Assembly: GCA_947579665.1 (NCBI GenBank)
Contig: CANPUZ010000074.1
Location: 274,001-338,000, forward strand
Direction of reading: 5' to 3'
DNA: 64,000 bases
Source of the DNA: Sympetrum striolatum
Taxonomy: Eukaryota; Arthropoda; Insecta; Odonata; Libellulidae
Both the position numbers and the translations under genes were made by a program. Numbering within the stretch: the first letter of the stretch is position 1; each line of letters opens with the position of its first letter. Under the pieces are notes generated by a model, which did no database searches, was not told the DNA's origin, and worked only from the letters and a program-made list of their open reading frames with translations. Below, in pieces: positions 1 through 14,425 of the stretch.

Positions 1-1790
1 ATTTCAATTTTTTTCTTCTTTTTTTCCCTTAATTTTCCTTATTTTATCGAGATTTGACCGAAAAAAGCAAGAAAAACGAATAATTTTATCGAAATTTCAA
101 TTTTTATCATCTATTTTCCCTTGATTTTCCTTATTTTATCGAGATTTGACCGAAAAAAGCAAGAAAAACGAATAATTTTAGCGAAATATCAATTTTTATC
201 CTCTTTTTTTCCCTTAATTTTCCTTATTTTATCGAGATTTGACCAAAAAGAGCAAGAAAAACGAATAATTTCAGCGAAATTTCAATTTTTTTCATCTTTT
301 TTTCCCTTAATTTTCCTTATTTTATCGAGATTTGACCGAAAAAAGCAAGAAAAACGAATAATTTTAGCGAAATTTTAATTTTTTTCCTCTTTTTTTCCCT
401 TAATTTCCTTATTTTATCGAGATTTGGCCGAAAAAAGCAAGTAAAACGAATAATTTTTGCGAACTTTTAATTTTTTTCCTCTTTTTTCCCCTTAATTTTC
501 CTTATTTTATCGAGATTTGACTGAAAAAAGCAAGAAAAACGAATAATATTAGCGAAATTTCAATTTTTTTCCACTTTTTTTCCCTTAATTTTCCTTATTT
601 TATCGAGATTTGGCCGAAAAAAGCAAGTAAAACGAATAATTTTTGCGAAATTTTAATTTTTTTCCTCTTTTTTCCCCTTAATTTTCCTTATTTTATCGAG
701 ATTTGACTGAAAAAAGCAAGAAAAACGAATAATTTTAGCGAAATTTCAATTTTTTTCCACTTTTTTTCCCTTAATTTTCCTTATTTTATCGAGATTTGAC
801 CGAAAAAAGCAAGAAAAACGAATAATTTTAGCAAAATATCAATTTTTATCATCTTTCTTCCCTTGATTTTCCTTATTTTATCGAGATTTGACCGAAAAAG
901 GCAAGAAAAACGAATAATTTTATCGAAATTTCAATTTTTATCATCTTTTTTCCCTTGATTTTCCTTATTTTATCGAGATTTGACCGAAAAAAGCAAGAAA
1001 TACGAATAATTTTAGCGAAATATCAATTTTTATCCTCTTTTTTTCCCTTAATTTTCCTTATTTTATCGAGATTTGACCGAAAAGAGCAAGAAAAACGAAT
1101 AATTTTAGCGAAATTTCAATTTTTTTCATCTTTTTTTCCCTTAATTTTCCTTATTTTATCGAGATTTGACCGAAAAAAGCAAGAAAAACGAATAAATTTA
1201 TCGAAATTTCAATTTTTATCATCTTTTTTACCTTGATTTTCCTTATTTTATCGAGATTTGACCGAAAAAAGCAAGAAAAACGAATAATTTTAGCGAAATA
1301 TCAATTTTCATCCTCTTTTTTTACCTTAATTTTCCTTATTTTATCGAGATTTGACCGAAAAGAGCAAGAAAAACGAATAATTTTAGCGAAATTTCAATTT
1401 TTTCCTCTTTTTTTCCCTTAATTTTCCTTATTTTATCGAGATTTGGCCGAAAAAAGCAAGTAAAACGAATAATTTTAGCGAAATTTCAATTTTTTTCCTC
1501 TTTTTTCCCCTTAATTTTCCTTATTTTATCGAGATTTGACCGAAAAAAGCAAGAAAAACGAATAATTTTATCGAAATTTCAATTTCTATCCTCTTCTTTT
1601 CCCTTAATTTTCCTTATTTTATCGAGATTTGACCAAAAAAAGGAAGAAAAACGAATAATTTTAGCGATATTTCAATTTTTTTCCACTTTTTTCCCTTAAT
1701 TTTCCTTATTTTATCGAGATTTGACCGAAAAAAGCAAGAAAAACGAATAATTTTAGCAAAATATCAATTTTTATCATCTTTTTTCCCTTG
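1..1790 (+). repeat. Satellite sub-block, mixed monomer variants
   Basis: About 19 monomers of mixed type. A local 186-bp (dimer) duplication is visible where the GATTTGGCCG / AAGTAAAACG variant followed by a GACTGAAAAAAG monomer occurs at about 421-606 and again at about 607-792. The same variant pair recurs near 5560-5850. No gene and no non-satellite sequence was seen. Confidence 0.8.
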
Positions 1791-4700
1791 ATTGTCCTTA
1801 TTTTATCGAGATTTGACCGAAAAAAGCAAGAAAAACAAATAATTTTATCGAAATTTCAATTTTTATCATCTTTTTTTCCTTGATTTTCCTTATTTTATCG
1901 AGATTTGACCGAAAAAAGCAAGAAAAACGAATAATTTTAGCGAAATATAATATATTTTATCCTCTTTTTTTCCCTTAATTTTCCTTATTTTATCAAGATT
2001 TGACCGAAAAAAGCAAGTAAAACGAATAATTTTAGCGAAATTTCAATTTTTTTCCCTTAATTTTCCTTATTTTATCGAGATTTGACCGAAAAAAGCAAGA
2101 AAAACAAATAATTTTAGCAAAATATCAATTTTTATCATCTTTTTTCCCTTGATTGTCCTTATTTTATCGAGATTTGACCGAAAAAAGCAAGAAAAACAAA
2201 TAATTTTATCGAAATTTCAATTTTTATCATCTTTTTTTCCTTGATTTTCCTTGTTTTATCGAGATTTGACCGAAAAAAGCAAGAAAAACGAATAATTTTA
2301 GCGAAATATAATAATTTTTATCCTCTTTTTTTCCCTTAATTTTCCTTATTTTATCAAGATTTGACCGAAAAGAGCAAGTTAAACGAATAATTTTAGCGAA
2401 ATTTCAATTTTTTTCAATTAATTTTCCTTATTTTATCGAGATTTGACCAAAAAAAGCAATAAAAACGAATAATTTTATCGAAATTTCAATTTTTATCATC
2501 TTTTTTCCCTTGATTTTCCTTATTTTATCGAGATTTGACCGAAAAAAGCAAGAAAAACGAATAATTTTAGCGAAATATCAATTTTTATCCTCTTTTTTTC
2601 CCTTAATTCTCCTTATTTTATCGAGATATGACCGAAAAAAGCAAGAAAAACGAATAATTTTATCGAAATTTCAATTTTTATCATCTTTTTTCCCTTGATT
2701 TTCCTTATTTTATCGATATTTGACCGAAAAAAGCAAGAAAAACGAATAATTTTAGCGAAATTTCAATTTTTTTCCTCTTTTTTCCCCTTAATTTTCCTTA
2801 TTTTATCGAGATTTGACCGAAAAAAGCAAGAAAAACGAATAATTTTATCGAAATTTCAATTTCTATCCTCTTCTTTTCCCTTAATTTTCCTTATTTTATC
2901 GAGATTTGACCAAAAAAAGGAAGAAAAACGAATAATTTTAGCGAAATTTCAATTTTTTTCCACTTTTTTTTTCTTAATTTTCCTTATTTTATCGAGATTT
3001 GACCGAAAAAAGCAAGAAAAACGAATAATTTTAGCAAAATATCAATTTTTATCATCTTTTTTCCCTTGATTGTCCTTATTTTATCGAGATTTGACCGAAA
3101 AAAGCAAGAAAAACAAATAATTTTATCGAAATTTCAATTTTTATCATCTTTTTTTCCTTGATTTTCCTTATTTTATCGAGATTTGACCGAAAAAAGCAAG
3201 AAAAACGAATAATTTTAGCGAAATATAATATATTTTATCCTCTTTTTTTCCATTAATTTTCCTTATTTTATCAAGATTTGACCGAAAAAAGCAAGTAAAA
3301 CGAATAATTTTAGCGAAATTTCAATTTTTTTCCCTTAATTTTCCTTATTTTATCGAGATTTGACCGAAAAAAGCAAGAAAAACAAATAATTTTAGCAAAA
3401 TATCAATTTTTATCATCTTTTTTCCCTTGATTGTCCTTATTTTATCGAGATTTGACCGAAAAAAGCAAGAAAAACAAATAATTTTATCGAAATTTCAATT
3501 TTTATCATCTTTTTTTCCTTGATTTTCCTTGTTTTATCGAGATTTGACCGAAAAAAGCAAGAAAAACGAATAATTTTAGCGAAATATAATAATTTTTATC
3601 CTCTTTTTTTCCCTTAATTTTCCTTATTTTATCAAGATTTGACCGAAAAAAGCAAGTTAAACGAATAATTTTAGCGAAATTTCAATTTTTTTCCCTTAAT
3701 TTTCCTTATTTTATCGAGATTTGACCAAAAAAAGCAATAAAAACGAATAATTTTATTGAAATTTCAATTTTTATCATCTTTTTTCCCTTGATTTTCCTTA
3801 TTTTATCGAGATTTGACCGAAAAAAGCAAGAAAAACGAATAATTTTAGCGAAATATCAATTTTTATCCTCTTTTTTTCCCTTAATTCTCCTTATTTTATC
3901 GAGATATGACCGAAAAAAGCAAGAAAAACGAATAATTTTATCGAAATTTCAATTTTTATCATCTTTTTTCCCTTGATTTTCCTTATTTTATCGATATTTG
4001 ACCGAAAAAAGCAAGAAAAACGAATAATTTTAGCGAAATATCAATTTTTATCCTCTTTTTTTCCCTTAATTTTCCTTATTTTATCGAGATTTGACGGAAA
4101 AGAGCAAGAAAAACGAATAATTTCAGCGAAATTTCAATTTTTTTCCACTTTTTTTCCCTTAATTTTCCTTATTTTATCGAGATTTGACCGAAAAAAGCAA
4201 GAAAAACGAATAATTTTAGCAAAATATCAATTTTTATCATCTTTTTTCCCTTGATTGTCCTTATTTTATCGAGATTTGACCGAAAAAAGCAAGAAAAACA
4301 AATAATTTTATCGAAATTTCAATTTTTATCATCTTTTTTTCCTTGATTTTCCTTATTTTATCGAGATTTGACCGAAAAAAGCAAGAAAAACGAATAATTT
4401 TAGCGAAATATAATATATTTTATCCTCTTTTTTTCCATTAATTTTCCTTATTTTATCAAGATTTGACTTAAAAAAGCAAGTAAAACGAATAATTTTAGCG
4501 AAATTTCAATTTTTTTCCCTTAATTTTCCTTATTTTATCGAGATTTGACCGAAAAAAGCAAGAAAAACAAATAATTTTAGCAAAATATCAATTTTTATCA
4601 TCTTTTTTCCCTTGATTGTCCTTATTTTATCGAGATTTGACCGAAAAAAGCAAGAAAAACAAATAATTTTATCGAAATTTCAATTTTTATCATCTTTTTT

Positions 4701-5410
4701 TCCTTGATTTTCCTTGTTTTATCGAGATTTGACCGAAAAAAGCAAGAAAAACGAATAATTTTAGCGAAATATAATAATTTTTATCCTCTTTTTTTCCCTT
4801 AATTTTCCTTATTTTATCAAGATTTGACCGAAAAAAGCAAGTTAAACGAATAATTTTAGCGAAATTTCAATTTTTTTCCCTTAATTTTCCTTATTTTATC
4901 GAGATTTGACCAAAAAAAGCAATAAAAACGAATAATTTTATTGAAATTTCAATTTTTATCATCTTTTTTCCCTTGATTTTCCTTATTTTATCGAGATTTG
5001 ACCGAAAAAAGCAAGAAAAACGAATAATTTTAGCGAAATATCAATTTTTATCCTCTTTTTTTCCCTTAATTCTCCTTATTTTATCGAGATATGACCGAAA
5101 AAAGCAAGAAAAACGAATAATTTTATCGAAATTTCAATTTTTATCATCTTTTTTCCCTTGATTTTCCTTATTTTATCGATATTTGACCGAAAAAAGCAAG
5201 AAAAACGAATAATTTTAGCGAAATATCAATTTTTATCCTCTTTTTTTCCCTTAATTTTCCTTATTTTATCGAGATTTGACGGAAAAGAGCAAGAAAAACG
5301 AATAATTTCAGCGAAATTTCAATTTTTTTCCTCTTTTTTTCCCTTAATTTTCCTTATTTTATCGAGATTTGACCGAAAAAAGCAAGAAAAACGAATAATT
5401 TTAGCGAAAT
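1791..5410 (+). repeat. Higher-order repeat, three tandem copies of 1.19-1.28 kb
   Basis: The rare variant CTTGATTGTCC marks two monomers per unit, 361 bp apart: 1791 and 2152, 3069 and 3430, 4254 and 4615. The units are therefore 1791-3068 (1278 bp), 3069-4253 (1185 bp) and 4254 to about 5410. The 93-bp difference between the first two is one monomer. Linked variants keep the same order in each copy: AAAACAAATAA, AAGTTAAACG, TTAATTCTCC, TATCGATATTTG. In all three copies the translated dimer at 2510, 3788 and 4973 is identical, which shows very low divergence between copies. Confidence 0.9.
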
Positions 5411-7013
5411 TTTAATTTTTTTCCTCTTTTTTTCCCTTAATTTTCCTTATTTTATCGAAATTTGGCCGACAAAAGCAAGTAAAACGAATAATTTTTGCGA
5501 AATTTAATTTTTTTCCTCTTTTTTCCCCTTAATTTTTTATATTTTATCGAGATTTGACCGAAAAAAGCAAGTAAAACGAATAATTTTTGCGAAATTTTAA
5601 TTTTTTTCCTCTTTTTTCCCCTTAATTTTCCTTATTTTATCGAGATTTGACTGAAAAAAGCAAGAAAAACGAATAATTTTAGCAAAATTTCAATTTTTTT
5701 CCACTTTTTTTCCCTTAATTTTCCTTATTTTATCGAGATTTGGCCGAAAAAAGCAAGTAAAACGAATAATTTTTGCGAAATTTTAATTTTTTTCCTCTTT
5801 TTTCCCCTTAATTTTCCTTATTTTATCGAGATTTGACTGAAAAAAGCAAGAAAAACGAATAATTTTAGCAAAATATCAATTTTTATCATCTTTCTTCCCT
5901 TGATTTTCCTTATTTTATCGAGATTTGACCGAAAAAGGCAAGAAAAACGAATAATTTTATCGAAATTTCAATTCTTATCATCTTTTTTCCCTTGATTTTC
6001 CTTATTTTATCGAGATTTGACCGAAAAAAGCAAGAAAAACGAATAATTTTAGCAAAATATCAATTTTTATCCTCTTTTTTCCCCTTAATTTTCCTTATTT
6101 TATCGAGATTTGACCGAAAAAAGCAAGAAAAACGAATAATTTTATCGAAATTTCAATTTTTATCATCTTTTTTCCCTTGATTTTCCTTATTTTATCGAGT
6201 TTTGACCGAAAAAAGCAAGAAAAACGAATAATTTTAGCAAAATATCAATTTTTATCCTCTTTTTTTCCCTTAATTTTCCATATTTTATCGAGATTTGACC
6301 GAAAAAAGCAAGAAAAACGAATAATTTTATCGAAATTTCAATTTTTATCATCTTTTTTCCCTTGATTTTCCTTATTTTATCGAGTTTTGACCGAAAAAAG
6401 CAAGAAAAACGAATAATTTTAGCGAAATATCAATTTTTATCCTCTTTTTTTCCCTTAATTTTCCTTATTTTATCGAGATTTGACCGAAAAAAGCAAGAAA
6501 AACGAATAATTTTAGCGAAATTTCAATTTTTTTCCTCTTTTTTTCCCTTAATTTTCCTTATTTTATCGAGATTTGACCGAAAAAAGCATGAAAAACGAAT
6601 AATTTTATCGATATTTCAATTTTTATCATCTTTTTTCCCTTGATTTTCCTTATTTTATCGAGATTTGACCGAAAAAAGCAAGAAAAACGAATAATTTTAG
6701 CGAAATATCAATTTTTATCCTCTTCTTTTCCCTTAATTTTCCTTACTTTATCGAGATTTGACCGAAAAAAGCAAGAAAAACGAATAACTTTAGCGAAATT
6801 TCAATTTTTTTCCTCTTTTTTTCCCTTAATTTTCCTTATTTGATCGAGATTTGACCGAAAAAAGCAAGAAAAACGAATAATTTTTGCGAAATTTCAATTT
6901 TTTTCCTCTTTTTTTCCCTTAATTTTCCATAGATTATCGAGATTTGACCGAAAAAAGCAAGAAAAACGAATAATTTTTGCGAAATTTCAATTTTTATCCT
7001 CTTTTTTTCCCTT
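5411..7013 (+). repeat. Satellite sub-block, mixed 92/93-bp monomers
   Basis: About 17 monomers. The first part (about 5440-5850) carries GGCCG/AAGTAAAACG and GACTGAAAAAAG variants like those at 400-800. The second (about 5990-6840) alternates 92-bp CCCTTGA and 93-bp CCCTTAA monomers, several with TATCGAGTTTTGACC. The block ends near the first ~82-bp short monomer (about 7012). No gene seen. Confidence 0.75.
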
Positions 7014-10000
7014 AATAAATCGAGATTTAACCGAAAAGAGCAAGAAAACGAATAATTATAGCGAAATTTTGATTTTTTTCTTCATTTTTTCCCTTAATTA
7101 TCCTTATTTTATCGTGATTTGACCGAAAAAAGCAAGAAAAAATAATAATTTTAGCGAAATTTCAATTTTCATCCTCTTTTTTTCCCTTAATTAATCGAGA
7201 TTTAACCGAAAAAAGCAAGAAAACGAATAATTTTAGCAAGATATCAATTTTTATCCTCTTTTTTCCCTTGATTTTCCTTATTTTATCGAGTTTTGACCGA
7301 AAAAAGCAAGAAAAACGAATAATTTTAGCGAAATATCAATTTTTATCCTCTTTTTTTCCCTTAATTTTCCTTATTTTATCGATATTTGACCGAAAAAAGC
7401 AAGAAAAACGAATAACTTTAGCGAAATTTCAATTTTTTTCCTCTTTTTCTCCCTTAATTTTCCTTATTTTATCGAGATTTGACCGAAAAAAGCAAGAAAA
7501 ACGAATAATTTTTGCGAAATTTCAATTTTTTTCCTCTTTTTTTCCCTTAATTTTCCTTATTTTATCGATATTTGACCGAAAAATCAAGAAAAACGAATAA
7601 CCTTAGCGAAATTTCAATTTTTTTCCTCTTTTTTTCCCTTAATTTTCCTTATTTTATCGAGATTTGACCGAAAAAAGCAAGAAAAACGAATAATTTTTGC
7701 GAAATTTCAATTTTTTTCCTCTTTTTTTCCCTTAGTTTTCCTTAGTTTATCGAGATTTGACCGAAAAAAGCAAGAAAAACGAATAATTTTAGCGAAATTT
7801 CAATTTTCATCCTCTTTTTTTCCCTTAATTAATCAAGATTTAACCGAAAAAAGCAAGAAAACGAATAATTATAGCGAAATTTTGATTTTTTTCTTTTTTT
7901 CCCCTTAATTTTCCTTATTTTATCGAGATTTGACCGAAAAAAGCAAGAAGAACGAATAATTTTAGCGAAATTTCAATTTTTATCATCTTTTTTCCCTTGA
8001 TATACCTTATTTTATCGAGATTTGACCGAAAAAAGCAAGAAAAACGAATAATTTTTAACGAAATTTCAATTTTTATCATCTTTTTTCCCTTGATTTTCCT
8101 TATTTTATCGAGATTTGACCGATAAAAGCAAGAAAAACGAATAATTTTAGCGAAATATCAATTTTTATCCTCTTTTTTCCCCTTAATTTTCCTTATTTTA
8201 TCGAGATTTGACGGAAAAGAGCAAGAAAAACGAATAATTTTAGCGAAATTTCAATTTTTTTCATCTTTTTTTCCCTTCATTTTCCTTATTTTATCGAGAT
8301 TTGACCGAAAAAAGCAAGAAAAACGAATAAATTTATCGAAATTTCTATTTTTATCATCTTTTTTACCTTGATTTTCCTTATTTTATCGAGATTTGACCGA
8401 AAAAAGCAAGAAAAACGAATAATTTTAGCGAAATATCAATTTTCATCCTCTTTTTTTCCCTTAATTTTCCTTATTTTATCGAAATTTGACCGAAAAAAGC
8501 AAGAAAAACGAATAATTTTAGCGAAATTTCAATTTTTTTCCTCTTTTTTTCCCTTAATTTTCCTTATTTTATCGAGATTTGGCCGAAAAAAGCAAGTAAA
8601 ACGAATAATTTTAGCGAAATTTCAATTTTTTTCCTCTTTTTTCCCCTTAATTTTCCTTATTTTATCGAGATTTGACCGAAAAAAGCAAGAAAAACGAATA
8701 ATTTTATCGAAATTTCAATTTCTATCCTCTTCTTTTCCCTTAATTTTCCTTATTTTATCGAGATTTGACCAAAAAAAGGAAGAAAAACGAATAATTTTAG
8801 CGAAATTTCAATTTTCTTCCACTTTTTTTCCCTTAAATTTCATTATTTTATCGAGATTTGACCGAAAAAAGCATGAAAAACGAATAATTTTAGCAAAATA
8901 TCAATTTTTATCATCTTTTTTCCCTTGATTGTCCTTATTTTATCGAGATTTGACCGAAAAAAGCAAGAAAAACAAATAATTTTATCGAAATTTCAATTTT
9001 TATCATCTTTTTTTCCTTGATTTTCCTTATTTTATCGAGATTTGACCGATAAAAGCAAGAAAAACGAATACTTTTAGCGAAATATTGAATTTTATCCTCT
9101 TTTTTTCCCTTAATTCTCCTTATTTTATCGAGATTTGACCGAAAAAAGCAAGAAAAACGAATAATTTTATCGAAATTTCAATTTTTATCATCTTTTTTCC
9201 CTTGATTTTCCTTATTTTATCGATATTTGACCGAAAAAAGCAAGAAAAACGAATAATTTTAGCGAAATATCAATTTTTATCCTCTTTTTTTCCCTTAATT
9301 TTCCTTATTTTATCGAGATTTGACCGAAAAGAGCAAAAAAAACGAATAATTTCAGCGAAATTTCAATTTTTTTCCTCTTTTTTTCATTTAATTTTCCTTA
9401 TTTTATCGAGATTTGACCGAAAAAAGCAAGAAAAACGAATAATTTTAGCGAAATTTTAATTTTTTTCCTCTTTTTTTCCCTTAATTTTCCTTATTTTATC
9501 GAGATTTGGCCGAAAAAAGCAAGTAAAACGAATAATTTTTGCGAAATTTTAATTTTTTTCCTCTTTTTTCCCCTTAATTTTTTTATATTTTATCGAGATT
9601 TGACCGAAAAAAGCAAGAAAAACGAATAATTTTATCGAAATTTCAATTTCTATCCTCTTCTTTTCCCTTAATTTTCCTTATTTTATCGAGATTTGACCAA
9701 AAAAAGGAAGAAAAACGAATCATTTTAGCGAAATTTCAATTTTTTTCCACTTTTTATCCCTTAATTTTCCTTATTTTATCGAGATTTGACCGAAAAAAGC
9801 AAGAAAAACGAATAATTTTAGCAAAATATCAATTTTTATCATCTTTCTTCCCTTGATTTTCCTTATTTTATCGAGATTTGACCGAAAAATGCAAGAAAAA
9901 ACGAATAATTTTATCGAAATTTCAATTTTTATCATCTTTTGTCCCTCGATTTTCCTTATTTTATCGAGATTTGACCGAAAAAAGCAAGAAAAACGAATAA

Positions 10001-13000
10001 TTTTAGCGAAATATCAATTTTTATCCTCTTTTTTCCCTTAATTTTCCTTATTTTATCGAGATTTGACCGAAAAAAGCAAGAAAAACGAATAATTTTTTCG
10101 AAATTTCAATTTTTATCATCTTTTTTCCCTTGATTTTCCTTATTTTATCGAGATTTGACCGAAAAAAGCAAGAAAAACGAATAATTTTAGCAAAATTTCA
10201 ATTTTTTTCCTCTTTTTTTCCCTTAATTTTCCTTATTTTATCGAGATTTGGCCGAAAAAAGCAAGTAAAACGAATAATTTTAGCGAAATTTCAATTTTTT
10301 TCCTCATTTTTTCCCTTAATTTTCCTTATTTTATCGATATTTGACCGAAAAAAGCAAGAAAAACGAATAATTTTTGCGAAATTTCAATTTTTATCCTCTT
10401 TTTTTCCCTTAATAAATCGAGATTTAACCGAAAAGAGCAAGAAAACGAATAATTATAGCGAAATTTTGATTTTTTTCTTCATTTTTTCCCTTAATTATCC
10501 TTATTTTATCGTGATTTGACCGAAAAAAGCAAGAAAAAATAATAATTTTAGCGAAATTTCAATTTTCATCCTCTTTTTTTCCCTTAATTAATCGAGATTT
10601 AACCGAAAAAAGCAAGAAAACGAATAATTTTAGCAAGATATCAATTTTTATCCTCTTTTTTTCCCTTAATTTTCCTTATTTTATCGAGATTTGACCGAAA
10701 AAAGCAAGAAAAACGAGTAATTTTATCGAAATTTCAATTTTTATCATCTTTTTTCCCTTGATTTTCCTTATTTTATCGAGTTTTGACCGAAAAAAGCAAG
10801 AAAAACGAATAATTTTAGCGAAATATCAATTTTTATCCTCTTTTTTTCCCTTAATTTTCCTTATTTTATCGATATTTGACCGAAAAAAGCAAGAAAAACG
10901 AATAACTTTAGCGAAATTTCAATTTTTTTCCTCTTTTTCTCCCTTAATTTTCCTTATTTTATCGAGATTTGACCGAAAAAAGCAAGAAAAACAAATTAAT
11001 TTTTGCGAAATTTCAATTTTTTTCCTCTTTTTTTCCCTTAATTTTCCTTATTTTATCGATATTTGACCGAAAAATCAAGAAAAACGAATAACCTTAGCGA
11101 AATTTCAATTTTTTTCCTCTTTTTTTCCCTTAATTTTCCTTATTTTATCGAGATTTGACCGAAAAAAGCAAGAAAAACGAATAATTTTTGCGAAATTTCA
11201 ATTTTTTTCCTCTTTTTTTCCCTTAGTTTTCCTTAGTTTATCGAGATTTGACCGAAAAAAGCAAGAAAAACGAATAATTTTAGCGAAATTTCAATTTTCA
11301 TCCTCTTTTTTTCCCTTAATTAATCAAGATTTAACCGAAAAAAGCAAGAAAACGAATAATTATAGCGAAATTTTGATTTTTTTCTTTTTTTCCCCTTAAT
11401 TTTCCTTATTTTATCGAGATTTGACCGAAAAAAGCAAGAAGAACGAATAATTTTAGCGAAATTTCAATTTTTATCATCTTTTTTCCCTTGATATACCTTA
11501 TTTTATCGAGATTTGACCAAAAAAGCAAGAAAAACGAATAATTTTTAACGAAATTTCAATTTTTATCATCTTTTTTCCCTTGATTTTCCTTATTTTATCG
11601 AGATTTGACCGATAAAAGCAAGAAAAACGAATAATTTTAGCGAAATATCAATTTTTATCCTCTTTTTTCCCCTTAATTTTCCTTATTTTATCGAGATTTG
11701 ACGGAAAAGAGCAAGAAAAACGAATAATTTTAGCGAAATTTCAATTTTTTTCATCTTTTTTTCCCTTCATTTTCCTTATTTTATCGAGATTTGACCGAAA
11801 AAAGCAAGAAAAACGAATAAATTTATCGAAATTTCTATTTTTATCATCTTTTTTACCTTGATTTTCCTTATTTTATCGAGATTTGACCGAAAAAAGCAAG
11901 AAAAACGAATAATTTTAGCGAAATATCAATTTTCATCCTCTTTTTTTCCCTTAATTTTCCTTATTTTATCGAAATTTGACCGAAAAAAGCAAGAAAAACG
12001 AATAATTTTAGCGAAATTTCAATTTTTTTCCTCTTTTTTTCCCTTAATTTTCCTTATTTTATCGAGATTTGGCCGAAAAAAGCAAGTAAAACGAATAATT
12101 TTAGCGAAATTTCAATTTTTTTCCTCTTTTTTCCCCTTAATTTTCCTTATTTTATCGAGATTTGACCGAGAAAAGCAAGAAAAACGAATAATTTTATCGA
12201 AATTTCAATTTCTATCCTCTTCTTTTCCCTTAATTTTCCTTATTTTATCGAGATTTGACCAAAAAAAGGAAGAAAAACGAATAATTTTAGCGAAATTTCA
12301 ATTTTCTTCCACTTTTTTTCCCTTAAATTTCATTATTTTATCGAGATTTGACCGAAAAAAGCATGAAAAACGAATAATTTTAGCAAAATATCAATTTTTA
12401 TCATCTTTTTTCCCTTGATTGTGCTTATTTTATCGAGATTTGACCGAAAAAAGCAAGAAAAACAAATAATTTTATCGAAATTTCAATTTTTATCATCTTT
12501 TTTTCCTTGATTTTCCTTATTTTATCGAGATTTGACCGAAAAAAGCAAGAAAAACGAATACTTTTAGCGAAATATTGAATTTTATCCTCTTTTTTTCCCT
12601 TAATTCTCCTTATTTTATCGAGATTTGACCGAAAAAAGCAAGAAAAACGAATAATTTTAGCGAAATTTTAATTTTTTTCCTCTTTTTTTCCCTTAATTTT
12701 CCTTATTTTATCGAGATTTGGCCGAAAAAAGCAAGTAAAACGAATAATTTTTGCGAAATTTTAATTTTTTTCCTCTTTTTTCCCCTTAATTTTTTTATAT
12801 TTTATCGAGATTTGACCGAAAAAAGCAAGAAAAACGAATAATTATCTCGAAATTTCAATTTCTATCCTCTTCTTTTCCCTTAATTTTCCTTATTTTATCG
12901 AGATTTGACCAAAAAAAGGAAGAAAAACGAATCATTTTAGCGAAATTTCAATTTTTTTCCACTTTTTTTCCCTTAATTTTCCTTATTTTATCGAGATTTG

Positions 13001-14425
13001 ACCGAAAAAAGCAAGAAAAACGAATAATTTTAGCAAAATATCAATTTTTATCATCTTTCTTCCCTTGATTTTCCTTATTTTATCGAGATTTGACCGAAAA
13101 ATGCAAGAAAAAACGAATAATTTTATCGAAATTTCAATTTTTATCATCTTTTGTCCCTCGATTTTCCTTATTTTATCGAGATTTGACCGAAAAAAGCAAG
13201 AAAAACGAATAATTTTAGCGAAATATCAATTTTTATCCTCTTTTTTCCCTTAATTTTCCTTATTTTATCGAGATTTGACCGAAAAAAGCAAGAAAAACGA
13301 ATAATTTTTTCGAAATTTCAATTTTTATCATCTTTTTTCCCTTGATTTTCCTTATTTTATCGAGATTTGACCGAAAAAAGCAAGAAAAACGAATAATTTT
13401 AGCAAAATTTCAATTTTTTTCCTCTTTTTTTCCCTTAATTTTCCTTATTTTATCGAGATTTGGCCGAAAAAAGCAAGTAAAACGAATAATTTTAGCGAAA
13501 TTTCAATTTTTTTCCTCATTTTTTCCCTTAATTTTCCTTATTTTATCGATATTTGACCGAAAAATCAAGAAAAACGAATAACTTTAGCGAAATTTCAATT
13601 TTTTTCCTCTTTTTTTCCCTTAATTTTCCTTATTTTATCGAGATTTGACCGAAAAAAGCAAGAAAAACGAATAATTTTTGCGAAATTTCAATTTTTTTCC
13701 TCTTTTTTTCCCTTAGTTTTCCTTAGTTTATCGAGATTTGACCGAAAAAAGCAAGAAAAACGAATAATTTTAGCGAAATTTCAATTTTCATCCTCTTTTT
13801 TTCCCTTAATTAATCGAGATTTAACCGAAAAAAGCAAGAAAACGAATAATTATAGCGAAATTTTGATTTTTTTCTTTTTTTCCCCTTAATTTTCCTTATT
13901 TTATCGAGATTTGACCGAAAAAAGCAAGAAAAACGAATAATTTTAGCGAAATTTCAATTTTTATCATCTTTTTTCCCTTGATATACCTTATTTAATCGAG
14001 ATTTGACCGAAAAAAGCAAGAAAAACGAATAATTTTTAACGAAATTTCAATTTTTATCATCTTTTTTCCCTTGATTTTCCTTATTTTATCGAGATTTGAC
14101 CGATAAAAGCAAGAAAGACGAATAATTTTAGCGAAATATCAATTTTTATCCTCTTTTTTCCCCTTAATTTTCCTTATTTTATCGAGATTTGACGGAAAAG
14201 AGCAAGAAAAACGAATAATTTTAGCGAAATTTCAATTTTTTTCATCTTTTTTTCCCTTCATTTTCCTTATTTTATCGAGATTTGACCGAAAAAAGCAAGA
14301 AAAACGAATAAATTTATCGAAATTTCTATTTTTATCATCTTTTTTACCTTGATTTTCCTTATTTTATCGAGATTTGACCGAAAAAAGCAAGAAAAACGAA
14401 TAATTTTAGCGAAATATCAATTTTT
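7014..14425 (+). repeat. Higher-order repeat of about 3.2-3.5 kb, two copies plus partial third
   Basis: Copy 1 begins at CTTAATAAATCGAG near 7014 and copy 2 at the same motif near 10411. Matching landmarks lie 3397 bp apart at the start, then 3490 bp after one extra monomer in copy 2 (7268/10758, 8368/11858), then 3212 bp after copy 2 loses three monomers (9853/13065, 10130/13342). A partial third copy runs about 13555-14425, offset 2490 bp from 11065-11935. The 558-bp translated stretch at 8368 differs from that at 11858 by one residue, so the copies are nearly identical. Each copy holds several ~82-bp short monomers (about 7015, 7192 and 7830 in copy 1). Confidence 0.88.

Noticed and set aside
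8368..8928. 186-codon open frame (and its twin at 11858-12418) as a protein gene
   Set aside because: It is six satellite monomers read in the stop-free frame, starts at TTG, ends where the next 92-bp monomer shifts the frame, and has no flanking gene signals.
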